Shown here: in pieces, positions 1 through 8,467 of the stretch
Layout: each line of letters opens with the position of its first letter
Numbering within the stretch: position 1 is the first letter of the stretch
From: CAMLIZ01 sp036231905
Lineage (GTDB): Bacteria; Pseudomonadota; Gammaproteobacteria; Burkholderiales; Burkholderiaceae_C
Direction of reading: 5' to 3'
NCBI RefSeq assembly: GCF_036231905.1
Contig: NZ_JAZARE010000009.1
Location: 186,001-250,000, forward strand
Length of the DNA: 64,000 nt
Translations under genes and position numbers: made by a program
Notes under the pieces: generated by a model
What the model saw: only the letters and a program-made list of their open reading frames with translations
Told to the model about the DNA's origin: nothing
Databases searched by the model: none

Positions 1-1034
<1,034 letters not shown>

Positions 1035-1056
1035 GGTCTTCTTTCAGAAACGGGTG

Positions 1057-1197
1057 ATGCCCTGCTGCGACAAGAGTCGGTGAAACGTCGTGCTCTACCA
1101 CTGAGCTACGGTCCCCTTGATTTGGGACCGGCGGGATTCGAACCCGCGACCACGAGATTGGTGATCTGTAGTTCCACTTGCATTCGCAGCAGGACAT
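1057..1197 (-). ncRNA. yrlA: Y-RNA-like unit 1 with permuted tRNA-like module (YrlA-like)
   Basis: The unit is closed by a 14-bp helix with one G-U pair (minus strand ATGTCCTGCTGCGA at 1197-1184 against TCGCAGCAGGGCAT at 1070-1057). Inside are GCGAATGC, a helix GTGGAAC/GTTTCAC, then a tRNA-like core in circularly permuted order. The T arm comes first (GCGGG, loop TTCGAAT, CCCGC), then CGGTCCC, a short cap loop AAATCAAG, then GGGACCG, which pairs perfectly with CGGTCCC as a 7-bp acceptor. The D arm follows (GCTC, loop AGTGGTA, GAGC). The loops keep the bases that make tRNA elbow contacts. The position between rsr and rtcB matches the Y-RNA genes of enterobacterial rsr-yrl-rtc operons, where YrlA mimics tRNA with this topology. 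Exact RNA ends are unknown. Confidence 0.85.
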
Positions 1198-1206
1198 CTC
1201 AAAAGA

Positions 1207-1300
1207 GCGCGACAAGAGGCGGCAAGACAATGCCACACTGGTTTCCCAGCTGAGGACTCGAACCCCCGGCGTACCGATGTAGTCCTGCCAGCATTCGCGC
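1207..1300 (-). ncRNA. Y-RNA-like unit 2 with reduced tRNA-like module
   Basis: The closing stem GCGCGA/TCGCGC (1300-1295 and 1212-1207) is followed by the shared ATGC and a second helix GGCAGGAC/GTCTTGCC of 8 bp with one G-U. The sequence differs from unit 1 but sits in the same place. The core has a T-arm-like hairpin with loop TTCGAGT. Next comes a short acceptor-like stem GCTGG/CCAGT closed by a GAAA tetraloop, so the permuted layout is kept. The D arm is reduced to a short segment around GGCATT. The 3' side carries CTCTTGTCGC as in units 1 and 4. The unit is tandem with unit 1 across a 9-base gap. Its role as a Ro-binding Y RNA is inferred from context and shared structure. Confidence 0.7.
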
Positions 1301-1318
1301 AAAACTCGACCGCCTTCC

Positions 1319-1382
1319 CGCGTGGCGACAAACAATCGGTGAGACACGTTTTGGATGTCATCCCACCTGCATTCGCCACGCG
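1319..1382 (-). ncRNA. Y-RNA-like unit 3, minimal 64-nt form
   Basis: This is the shortest unit. It is closed by a perfect 10-bp stem, CGCGTGGCGA against TCGCCACGCG, with the shared ATGC after the 5' arm and TTTGTCGC at the 3' arm. A second helix GGTGGGAT/GTCTCACC sits at the same position as in the other units. Only about 14 bases remain in the centre, so there is no tRNA-like module. It looks like a bare Ro-binding stem, perhaps comparable to the smaller second Y RNA (YrlB) of other operons. That comparison is inference. Confidence 0.6.
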
Positions 1383-1411
1383 ACGACGCGTGTTCTGTTG
1401 AAAGGTTGGTG

Positions 1412-1516
1412 CCCCGGGCGACAAGAGTTGCAAGAGCGGCCTACGGGTTCTCCGTTGCGGGCTTGCGGGCCCGCGCGGCCAAGTTGCGCTGTACTCCTGC
1501 AGGCATTCGCCTGGGG
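1412..1516 (-). ncRNA. Y-RNA-like unit 4, closest to rsr
   Basis: This is the first unit transcribed after rsr. The outer stem CCCCAGGCGA/TCGCCCGGGG (10 positions, one mismatch) carries the shared CGAATG and CTCTTGTCGC blocks. The second helix TGCAGGAG/CTCTTGCA is 8 bp with one G-U and is followed by TACAG, as in units 1 and 2. The centre contains a strong hairpin GCGGGC/GCCCGC but no TTCGA T loop, so it is not a tRNA mimic like unit 1. It begins about 28 bases after the rsr stop. Confidence 0.6.
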
Positions 1517-1544
1517 ACACCTTCCAACCAGCGGTGCGATGGCC

Positions 1545-3119
1545 CTACTGGGCGGCCAACGACACCTTTTCGATCTCACCGACCCAGTGCTCGGCGTCCA
1601 TCTTCCCGGTCGCGAAGTTCGCCACCATGGTGAACACCGCATCCGAGAAGCCGCCGACATTCAGGATGTCCTGCCGCTCCGCCGCCTGCGTGGTCGCCGT
1701 CGGCTGGATGTCGATGCACACCAGGCGCGCTTGCGGGTTGCGCTGCTTCAGCACTTCCCACTCGCGCAGGGTCTGCGTCGCACCGCGCCGGTTGGCGTCG
1801 ACCCAGGACTCGTTGTCCGAGACCAGGATCACCACGTCAACCGAAGCCCGCTCCCGGTTCAGCAGGGCGAGCGGGGCGCTGCAGTTCGTGCCGCCGCCAC
1901 CGATGTTGGCCAGCGCTTGCGCGTTGGTCATCACCGAGTCACGGGCATTCAGCTGCAACTTCACGACATCCTGCTCGAATGGCAGCACACGGGCCTGCGG
2001 GTTCTTCCGCAGCACCGCCGCCGCCACCAGGGCTGCCACGTCGATGCAACGCACGCTGGAGGTCGCGCAGCCGCGATGACCGGTCACCGACGAGCTCATC
2101 GAGCCTGACGCGTCAGGGCACACCACGACACGGCCCGCCAGGCTGGGCACGTTGCCCAGCGCCAGCTCCATCGCATCCTGCAGCGCATCGCGAACCTGGG
2201 CAGGCACCGACTCGCCAGCCGCCTTGCAGGCGGACATCAGCTGGTAGGGCATCACCCGCGCCTTGGCCACGGCTTGCGCATCGCTCAGCTTGGCGGCCAC
2301 CGCCTCAGCCATGCCGGGGAGGTTGAACACGCCATGCCGGGCGAAGGTGTTCAGGTTCTGACGCACCATCTGCCACGAGCCCGATCGAGCGATCTGCGCC
2401 CATTGCGCCGAGGTGAGTTCCAGCGCGGTCAGCATCTGGAACGGAACATCCGGCACTCCCGAGCCCACACCCTGGGCGATGTCGCGCTTGAAGCGCTCGA
2501 ATGCCTGGGTGATGGGCGGCAGGGACGCTTCATCGACCGGCTTGCCGATCAACCATGCAAACCACGCCGCACGCCACGCTTGCGCAGGCTTGGGGTGAAC
2601 CAACTTGACCACGTCCGCCAGCGATGGCGTGTTGCCCACGGCGGCGTTCAGCAGCTGCTTCTCCGAAGCCGTCAGCAGCCAGTGCTGCACCAGCTTCTTC
2701 GGGCGGGAACCCAGCGACTTGCGACCCACGGCACCACTGCGCAGGATCTGCACGAAGTTGCGCAGCATCTTGCCGTTGTCGACGACGCGGGAGAACACCT
2801 GGCTCAACAGCGCAACGTCACTCACGGCCAGGCTGGCCGCCAGCAGGGCGGGCATGTCCTTCATGTAGCCCGACTGACGGCCATAGAGCGCGGCCTTGGC
2901 AATGTATGAAGGCTCCAGCTGTTGGGTCAGCGACAGGACCTGGTCGAGTTGGTCTTCGGCGTTGGCGTAGAAGGTCCGGCTCAAGCAACCCGTGGCCGCC
3001 AGCTGCGCCAGTTGATGACGTGGGCTGAAGGCGTAAGCCGGGGCCTGCTCGGCATTGCGCGCCGAAGCAGAGGGCAGCAGGACGCCTTTGATCGTCTGGA
3101 AGAGCTGGGTGTTGACCAT
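1545..3119 (-). CDS. rsr: Ro60-family protein Rsr (TROVE plus vWA domain)
   Basis: This protein is the bacterial orthologue of the Ro autoantigen, a ring protein that binds misfolded or structured RNAs and Y RNAs and can tether exoribonucleases. The 524-residue length fits the family. Residues 1 to about 320 are the helical-repeat TROVE region. From about 330 a vWA domain carries the MIDAS motif DASGSMSSS (D336), the later Thr in GGGGTNCS and VSDNESW. The ATG at 3119 begins MVNTQLFQ. Immediately downstream are four Y-RNA-like units and rtcB, so the protein and its likely RNA partners share one operon. Upstream is a -24/-12 promoter facing the divergent activator rtcR. No odd residues or frameshift were seen. 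Confidence 0.93.
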   Translation of the reverse strand: MVNTQLFQTIKGVLLPSASARNAEQAPAYAFSPRHQLAQLAATGCLSRTFYANAEDQLDQVLSLTQQLEPSYIAKAALYGRQSGYMKDMPALLAASLAVSDVALLSQVFSRVVDNGKMLRNFVQILRSGAVGRKSLGSRPKKLVQHWLLTASEKQLLNAAVGNTPSLADVVKLVHPKPAQAWRAAWFAWLIGKPVDEASLPPITQAFERFKRDIAQGVGSGVPDVPFQMLTALELTSAQWAQIARSGSWQMVRQNLNTFARHGVFNLPGMAEAVAAKLSDAQAVAKARVMPYQLMSACKAAGESVPAQVRDALQDAMELALGNVPSLAGRVVVCPDASGSMSSSVTGHRGCATSSVRCIDVAALVAAAVLRKNPQARVLPFEQDVVKLQLNARDSVMTNAQALANIGGGGTNCSAPLALLNRERASVDVVILVSDNESWVDANRRGATQTLREWEVLKQRNPQARLVCIDIQPTATTQAAERQDILNVGGFSDAVFTMVANFATGKMDAEHWVGEIEKVSLAAQ

Positions 3120-3168
3120 GGTGTTCTCGTCTTTGGCATTTAACTTGTTGTCTGTTGCCTTCCTTATC

Positions 3169-3183
3169 GCAACAGCTGTGCCA
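3169..3183 (-). promoter_or_regulatory. sigma54 (-24/-12) promoter of the rsr-yrl-rtcB operon
   Basis: On the minus strand the site reads TGGCAC-AGCTG-TTGC, an exact match to the sigma54 core TGGCAC-N5-TTGC. It lies about 50 bases upstream of the rsr ATG, which puts the expected transcription start about 12 bases after the GC element, inside the leader. The divergent gene encodes RtcR, a sigma54-dependent activator known to drive rtc operons. Confidence 0.85.
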
Positions 3184-3236
3184 GTTCGGTCTGCTTGAGG
3201 AATCTGTTCCTTAACTCGTTGATTTCGTTAGATAAA

Positions 3237-3280
3237 CTTGCCAATTGCTGCAAATGGAGCCCTATCCAGGGGATGGCAAG
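3237..3280. promoter_or_regulatory. candidate RtcR upstream activating site (inverted repeat)
   Basis: Perfect 7-bp arms, CTTGCCA at 3237-3243 and TGGCAAG at 3274-3280, lie 54-111 bases upstream of the sigma54 promoter and just upstream of rtcR. The location is right for an enhancer-type site of a sigma54 activator and possibly for rtcR autoregulation. The 30-base spacing between arms is long, so this is a weak call based on position. Confidence 0.35.
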
Positions 3281-3326
3281 ATCTCGCGGAGACTAGAATC
3301 TAAGCTAGATAAATAGCCGCTTGAAT

Positions 3327-4931
3327 ATGAGCAGGAAGAACGTTGTCGTCGGGTTCATGGGCACCCAGCTCGATTCGGGACAAGGGGCGGGTCGCTGGGA
3401 GAAGTGGCGGCCGACGATCTCGCTGGTTCAGCACGAGGACACCCTCATCCACCGGCTGGAACTTCTGTATTCGAGGCAACACGAGGCACTGGCTCACATC
3501 CTCAAGGGCGACATCGCCAACGTATCGCCCGACACGATCGTCAATCTGGTGCCCATGGAAGTGGCCGATCCCTGGGACTTCGGTGAGATGTACGCCGCTC
3601 TCTATGACTGGGCGCGGAGCTACCGCTTCGATCCGGCCCGTGAGCAGTACTGGGCGCACATCACCACCGGCACCCACGTCGCACAGATCTGCATGTTCCT
3701 GATGGTGGAGTCGCGCTTCATTCCCGGCGTCCTATTGCAGACTGCGCCGCCCAAGAAGCAGCAGCGCGGCAACCCGGGCAGCTACACCCTGATCGACCTG
3801 GACCTCTCGCGCTACGACGTGCTCGCGCAGCGCTTCAGCCAAGCGCACGCCGAGGCATTGGAGTTCTTGAAAAGTGGCATCCCGACACGCAATCAGCGCT
3901 TCAATGCACTCATCGAGGAGATCGAGCGCGTCGCGGTGCGCTCGCAGGCCCCCATCCTGCTGACCGGCCCGACGGGTGCGGGCAAATCGCACTTGGCACG
4001 GCGAATGTTCGAACTCAAGAAGTCGCGCCATCAGGTGCGGGGCGACTTCGTCGAGGTCAACTGCGCCACGCTGCGAGGCGACGGTGCCGCGTCAACCCTT
4101 TTCGGGCACAAGAAGGGCGCTTTCACCGGCGCTGCGGCGGACCGCGCCGGCTTGTTACGCACCGCGCATCAAGGCGTGCTGTTCCTGGACGAGATTGGCG
4201 AGCTGGGCCTCGACGAGCAGGCGATGCTTCTCAAGGCGGTAGAGGAGAAGCGCTTCTTTCCCATGGGTAGCGATCGTGAGGTCAGCAGCGACTTCCAGTT
4301 GATCGCCGGCACGAACCGGGACCTTCGCGTCGATGTCGCACACGGCCGGTTTCGGGAGGACCTTTTCGCGCGCGTCAACCTTTGGGCTTACACGCTGCCC
4401 GGCTTGGCACAGCGCCCCGAGGACATCGAACCGAATATGGACCATCTGCTCGCCCGGTACACCGCTGACTCCGGCCGGGCGGTACGATTCAACGCCGAAG
4501 CCAAGGCTGAGTACCTGCGGTTCGCTCGCTCCAAGGACGCACTCTGGAGCGGTAACTTCCGTGATCTGCTGGCAAGCGTGACGCGCATGGCGACACTTGC
4601 CGACGGCGGACGCATCTCGACCAACTTGGTGGCCGCTGAGATTCAACGCCTGCAATGGCTGTGGCAGCCAGCCGGCGCCTCCTCGCAGCCTGAGATCGAG
4701 CTCGACGAACTGCTGCCTGAGAAAGCTGCCAAGGAGCTGGATCTTTTTGATCGCCTTCAGCTAGAAGCCGTACTTCGTGTATGCCGAGAGGCGCAGACCC
4801 TGTCGGAAGCGGGCCGACGGCTGTTCGACCGGTCGCGAAAACAGCGCACCGTCATCAACGACGCAGACCGTCTGCGAAAGTACCTCCTGAAGTTTGGGCT
4901 GACGTGGGAGACGGTGCGGCAGCAGGCGTAA
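3327..4931 (+). CDS. rtcR: sigma54-dependent transcriptional regulator RtcR
   Basis: RtcR activates the RNA-repair operon in response to RNA damage. The N-terminal region (about 1-180) begins VVVGFMGTQLD and has the CARF-like ligand-binding signature around HITTGTHVAQICMFL, thought to sense RNA-derived ligands. The central AAA+ domain has Walker A GPTGAGKS (about 214-221), the sigma54-contact loop KGAFTGA and Walker B VLFLDEIGEL. The C-terminal part includes a short helical segment with an HTH-like end. The ATG at 3327 (MSRKNVVV) is preferred to an in-frame TTG two codons upstream; neither has a strong ribosome site. It is divergent from rsr, with both promoters in the 207-base gap. Confidence 0.95.
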   Translation: MSRKNVVVGFMGTQLDSGQGAGRWEKWRPTISLVQHEDTLIHRLELLYSRQHEALAHILKGDIANVSPDTIVNLVPMEVADPWDFGEMYAALYDWARSYRFDPAREQYWAHITTGTHVAQICMFLMVESRFIPGVLLQTAPPKKQQRGNPGSYTLIDLDLSRYDVLAQRFSQAHAEALEFLKSGIPTRNQRFNALIEEIERVAVRSQAPILLTGPTGAGKSHLARRMFELKKSRHQVRGDFVEVNCATLRGDGAASTLFGHKKGAFTGAAADRAGLLRTAHQGVLFLDEIGELGLDEQAMLLKAVEEKRFFPMGSDREVSSDFQLIAGTNRDLRVDVAHGRFREDLFARVNLWAYTLPGLAQRPEDIEPNMDHLLARYTADSGRAVRFNAEAKAEYLRFARSKDALWSGNFRDLLASVTRMATLADGGRISTNLVAAEIQRLQWLWQPAGASSQPEIELDELLPEKAAKELDLFDRLQLEAVLRVCREAQTLSEAGRRLFDRSRKQRTVINDADRLRKYLLKFGLTWETVRQQA

Positions 4932-5001
4932 GCACCGTGGAGACCGGCATGCTGAGCGGGCCAGTGTTTTCACTGCGCTGCGGCGATGGAAGACCAACAG
5001 T

Positions 5002-5104
5002 TCAAACTTGAGCGAAACAGCGGTTCGATTCCCACTGACTTGTTTGGAGCCATGTCGTTGATTCAACGCCGTGCTTCCATCTCACGCTCAGCGCAAACCG
5101 ACAC
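5002..5104 (+). repeat. direct repeat, left copy, flanking the MoxR/VWA cassette
   Basis: This segment starts at TCAAACTTGAGCGAAACA and ends at GCGCAAACCGACAC. It aligns along its whole length with 15973-16074: ACTTGAG.GA.ACA, GGTTCGA, CTGAC, AGCC, GTTGAT and GCGCAAACCGACAC occur in the same order with spacing differing by about one base. It occupies the middle of the 339-base gap between rtcR and the VWA gene (4932-5270). I see nothing else definite in that gap, only a lower-GC tract around 5110-5145. No transposase is present. It may be a remnant of an element end or a recombination scar. Confidence 0.75.
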
Positions 5105-5270
5105 TCAAGGCTGAACTTTTTGCACTTAACTCTGAACATGCAGTGCGGCCTGTTGGTCGAGATGGGCACATGCTGCGGCAGGTAAGAATGCGGCCACCGT
5201 TTAGCCGGTGGGACAATCAGCTCGCCCACGTGATGGATAAATTGGCTGCACCTTTCTCCGCGATCCCGCC

Positions 5271-6398
5271 TTGAACGACGCTGAAGCCTTACGCCGTTGG
5301 CGACTCATGCTGGGGCACTATGCTGCGCGTCCGCTGCAGCAGAGCGCTTTCACCGCGGGGGACTGGAGACTCGACCAAGCGCTCGACTATCTGTACGGGC
5401 GAGAGTACGAAGGGCGCGGGCTGGCGCGGCCCACGGGTGGTGGCGGTTCGCTGGATCCTACGCAGTTGCGCGCCATCGACTGGCTGGCGCGAACCCGCAA
5501 GCTGTTTCCGCAAGACGTGTTCGAGCGTATGCAGACTCAGGCCATCGAGCGCTACCAACTCACCGAGCTGCTGGAAGACCCAGCGGTGCTGCGTTCGCTA
5601 GACGCCACGCCGGAGCTTGCGAAGGCGCTGCTCGGCATGCGCGGGCGGTTGTCGCCGCAGGTGCGCGACGCCGTTCGCGAGGTGATCCGCAAGACGGTGG
5701 ACGACATCACGCGGCGGCTGCGCAATGAATTCGTCAATGCACTGGTAGGCCGGCGCAACCGGCAGCGGCGGTCGCAGGTCAAGAGCGCACAGAACTTCGA
5801 TGCACGCGCCACCGTTGCCGCCAATCTGCGGCACTACAGCGTCGAGCGGCGACAGCTCGTTATCGAGCAGCCGCGCTTCAACGCACGCGTCAAGCGCAAC
5901 CTGCCGTGGGACGTGGTGCTCTGCGTCGACCAGAGCGGCTCGATGATGGACTCGGTGATCTACAGCGCAGTGATCGCCGGCATCATGAGCTCGCTACCCG
6001 CCGTGCGCGTGAGGCTGGTGGTCTTCGATACCAGCGTTATCGACCTCACGCACCTGGCCAGCGACCCGGTCGAGGTGCTGCTGACGGTGCAGCTGGGGGG
6101 CGGCACCGACATCGGTCGCGCCGTCAACTACTGCGAGTCGCTCGTCACCAATCCCGCCCGCACCGTGTTCGCGCTGATCAGTGACTTCGAGGAAGGGGCG
6201 GCGCCGGGCCCGCTGTTGGCCGCTGTGCGACGGATGGCGGAATCGCGGGTGACGCTGCTTGGGCTGGCGGCGCTCGACGAATCGGCATCACCGGTGTACG
6301 ACAGGCAGATGGCGCAGCGGCTGGCCAACCTTGGCATGCATGTGGCAGCGCTCACGCCCGTTCACTTTGCCCAATGGTTGGCCGAGGTGATGAATTGA
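5271..6398 (+). CDS. VWA domain protein (YehP-like)
   Basis: The protein has 375 residues. The N-terminal half is helical (RRWRLMLGHYAARPL onward) and the C-terminal half is a von Willebrand A domain with the MIDAS motif VDQSGSM (about residues 219-225), GGGTD and LISDFEEG. Such proteins work with MoxR AAA+ ATPases as adaptors or targets in metal-dependent assembly or remodelling. The length and cassette match E. coli YehP. The start is a TTG at 5271 that overlaps the stop of a small upstream frame; no good ribosome site is visible, so the start is uncertain. It is the first gene of a tight five-gene operon and its stop overlaps the next start (TTGA). Confidence 0.85.
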   Translation: MNDAEALRRWRLMLGHYAARPLQQSAFTAGDWRLDQALDYLYGREYEGRGLARPTGGGGSLDPTQLRAIDWLARTRKLFPQDVFERMQTQAIERYQLTELLEDPAVLRSLDATPELAKALLGMRGRLSPQVRDAVREVIRKTVDDITRRLRNEFVNALVGRRNRQRRSQVKSAQNFDARATVAANLRHYSVERRQLVIEQPRFNARVKRNLPWDVVLCVDQSGSMMDSVIYSAVIAGIMSSLPAVRVRLVVFDTSVIDLTHLASDPVEVLLTVQLGGGTDIGRAVNYCESLVTNPARTVFALISDFEEGAAPGPLLAAVRRMAESRVTLLGLAALDESASPVYDRQMAQRLANLGMHVAALTPVHFAQWLAEVMN

Positions 6399-8425
6399 GC
6401 TGGATCGCCGCCTGGCGCGTCTATGACGACGACACGCTGACGGCACTGGCCAACGCCGGCCTGCTGCGCCGCGCCGCCAAGGATGTCGAGGCCGGCAAGG
6501 TGGCGCTCGTGGATCAGGACGTCGAGGGTGGCTGGGTGGCGGCCGATGGCCAACGAGTGCGCGTCGATGCGCATGGCCCGCAAAAGGCGCGCTGCGACTG
6601 CCCGGCGCGGGGCATGTGCAAGCACATCCTCGGCGCAGCCCTGTGGCTGCGCGACCGGGCGCCTTCGTCGGTGTTGGCAGGAGCCGAGGAGCCTCAAACC
6701 GCAGCGATCGACCCGCTCGCCGAGCTGCTGGCGCTGGACGTGGCTGAGCTGTTCAAGGCGGCAGGCGCGGCCGCGGTGCGCCGGGCCGCGGCGGCAGGCG
6801 TCAGCGACGTCGAGTGGCGGGTCCAGGGTGGCGCGATGGTGTTGACGCTGGCGTCGCTTGGCCAGTCCTGCCGCTGGGTCGGTGGAGCGGGCTTTGCGGG
6901 GATGGTCTCGGATGTGCCCCCCGCCGAACGCAAGGCCGTGCACCTCAGCGCGTTGATGGCGCTGCGGCGCGCGCACGGCCTGGTCGATGCGTGGCCCGCC
7001 GGCACGACACCGGCCAAGCCGGCGGAATGTGCCGCCGAATGGCTCGGCCCGCGCGAGCAGGACTTCCTCGCGCAAGTGCAAGGCCTGCTGCACGAGCTGC
7101 TGAGCGGCGGCATCAGCCACGTCAGCGGGCTTACGTCGGCACGGCTGCTGGCGCTCAACATGTCGGCGCGTGGCGAAGGCTTACCCCGGCTGGCGGCGCT
7201 CCTGCGCAACCTCGGTGGCACCGTGGATCTGCTGGCCCGCCGCGATCATCGCGCGGAAGAGCGCGACGCGCTGGCTGCCATGTCGCGCATCCAGGCGCTG
7301 TGCGAGGCGCTGGCTGCTGCAAAGGGCGAAGCCCTTCAGGCGTTGCGTGGCCAGGTCAAGCGCGACTTCGATGAAGCCACTGCGCTCACGCTGCTGCCGC
7401 TGGGCGCCTATTGGTGGCAGACGCGCGGTGGCGCCCGTGGCCTGACCGTGGCATTCTGGGACGTGGAGGGTGCGCGGGTGCTTCAGGCGACGTTGGCGCG
7501 GCCGGACGGCAGCGATGTCGGCTTCACCCGCGAACTGGCGTGGTCAACGCAGGCCTTGTGGCCCGGCACCGGGTCGGTGAGCACAGTGGCAGCGTCAAGC
7601 TGGCGGCTGGAGCAGCCGCAGCTGTCGGAGGATGGACGCCTGGCGTTGGGCGGCGCGACCCGCGCAACGCCACAGCCCCTGTGGAGCGTGACCGATGCTC
7701 GTATGGCCGGGATAGGCTGCGCGGACTGGGCGGAACTGAGAGCCCGGCTGCGCGCCGCCGCGGGCGTGGCCGGCGAGCCCATCGACGCCGTGCTGCTGCG
7801 GCCTGCCGATACCCGGGCGCCGGTGCTGGACGAAGCACGACAGCAGTTGACCTGGCCAGTGGCCGACGCCGCGGGCCGCTGGCTGACTTTGGTCGTTCCT
7901 GTCGCGCCCGAAACGCACCAACGCATGGACAACATCGATGCGCTGGCCGCTCGACGCGGTGACCTGCGCGGCATCCTCGTGCGCATCGAACGCACCGGTG
8001 CCGCGGTGCAGTTCGTGCCCGTGGCGGTATGGCTTCGCGAGGCCGACGACCGGCTGCAGGTGCTGTCCCTCGACTTCGAAACGCCGCCGGCGCGGGGGAC
8101 GTCGCTCACTGCGCGGCTGATGCGGTTGTTCGAGCTACGCCGCGACCTGCCTCCCGCTGCCGCTCCGTCCGGCTTGGCGGAGCGCCTGACGGCGCCGGTG
8201 CTGGAAGTGCTGGAGACGCAGGCCGCCACTGGACGGATGACGCTGACCCCGCACCAGGAAGAGCGGCTGCAGGATGCGCACCGGCGCGTGACGTCAGTCG
8301 GGTTGGAGATCTTGGCGAGTGCGCTGCAGGCGCATCGGCGGGAGCCAACGCCGCGTGCTGCGCTGCGTCTCTACCGGCTGTGCGAGCTGGTGGAGGAACT
8401 GGACGCATTGCCACAGGAAGCGTGA
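6395..8425 (+). CDS. SWIM zinc-finger protein (YehQ-like)
   Basis: The protein has 676 residues from the TTG at 6395, which has GAGGTGA four bases upstream and overlaps the previous stop. An in-frame ATG at 6374 lacks a ribosome site. Residues about 60-75 contain the SWIM signature CDCPARGMCKH (CxC...CxH), a zinc-binding module found in proteins that contact DNA or other proteins. The long remainder is alpha/beta with no motif I can name. The length and neighbours agree with E. coli YehQ. Its molecular function is unknown; within this cassette it may recognise the target of the MoxR/VWA pair, which is inference. Confidence 0.8.
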   Translation: MSWIAAWRVYDDDTLTALANAGLLRRAAKDVEAGKVALVDQDVEGGWVAADGQRVRVDAHGPQKARCDCPARGMCKHILGAALWLRDRAPSSVLAGAEEPQTAAIDPLAELLALDVAELFKAAGAAAVRRAAAAGVSDVEWRVQGGAMVLTLASLGQSCRWVGGAGFAGMVSDVPPAERKAVHLSALMALRRAHGLVDAWPAGTTPAKPAECAAEWLGPREQDFLAQVQGLLHELLSGGISHVSGLTSARLLALNMSARGEGLPRLAALLRNLGGTVDLLARRDHRAEERDALAAMSRIQALCEALAAAKGEALQALRGQVKRDFDEATALTLLPLGAYWWQTRGGARGLTVAFWDVEGARVLQATLARPDGSDVGFTRELAWSTQALWPGTGSVSTVAASSWRLEQPQLSEDGRLALGGATRATPQPLWSVTDARMAGIGCADWAELRARLRAAAGVAGEPIDAVLLRPADTRAPVLDEARQQLTWPVADAAGRWLTLVVPVAPETHQRMDNIDALAARRGDLRGILVRIERTGAAVQFVPVAVWLREADDRLQVLSLDFETPPARGTSLTARLMRLFELRRDLPPAAAPSGLAERLTAPVLEVLETQAATGRMTLTPHQEERLQDAHRRVTSVGLEILASALQAHRREPTPRAALRLYRLCELVEELDALPQEA

Positions 8426-8467
8426 GGCGGGCAGCGCCGACATCAACAGTCAACAGGAGGAGAAGGC

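Noticed and set aside
1080..1160. A normal tRNA gene
   Set aside because: The T half precedes the D half, and there is no anticodon loop or CCA-accepting end, so it is a permuted mimic, not a tRNA.
1095..1520. 141-residue open frame on the minus strand between rsr and rtcB
   Set aside because: It runs through the Y-RNA units; its Arg/Ser-rich text (for example RGRGFESRRS) is the usual mistranslation of tRNA-like T arms.
5071..5274. Small 67-residue frame ending at the VWA start
   Set aside because: It starts inside the left repeat, has no recognisable features or ribosome site, and its overlap with TTG is likely chance.
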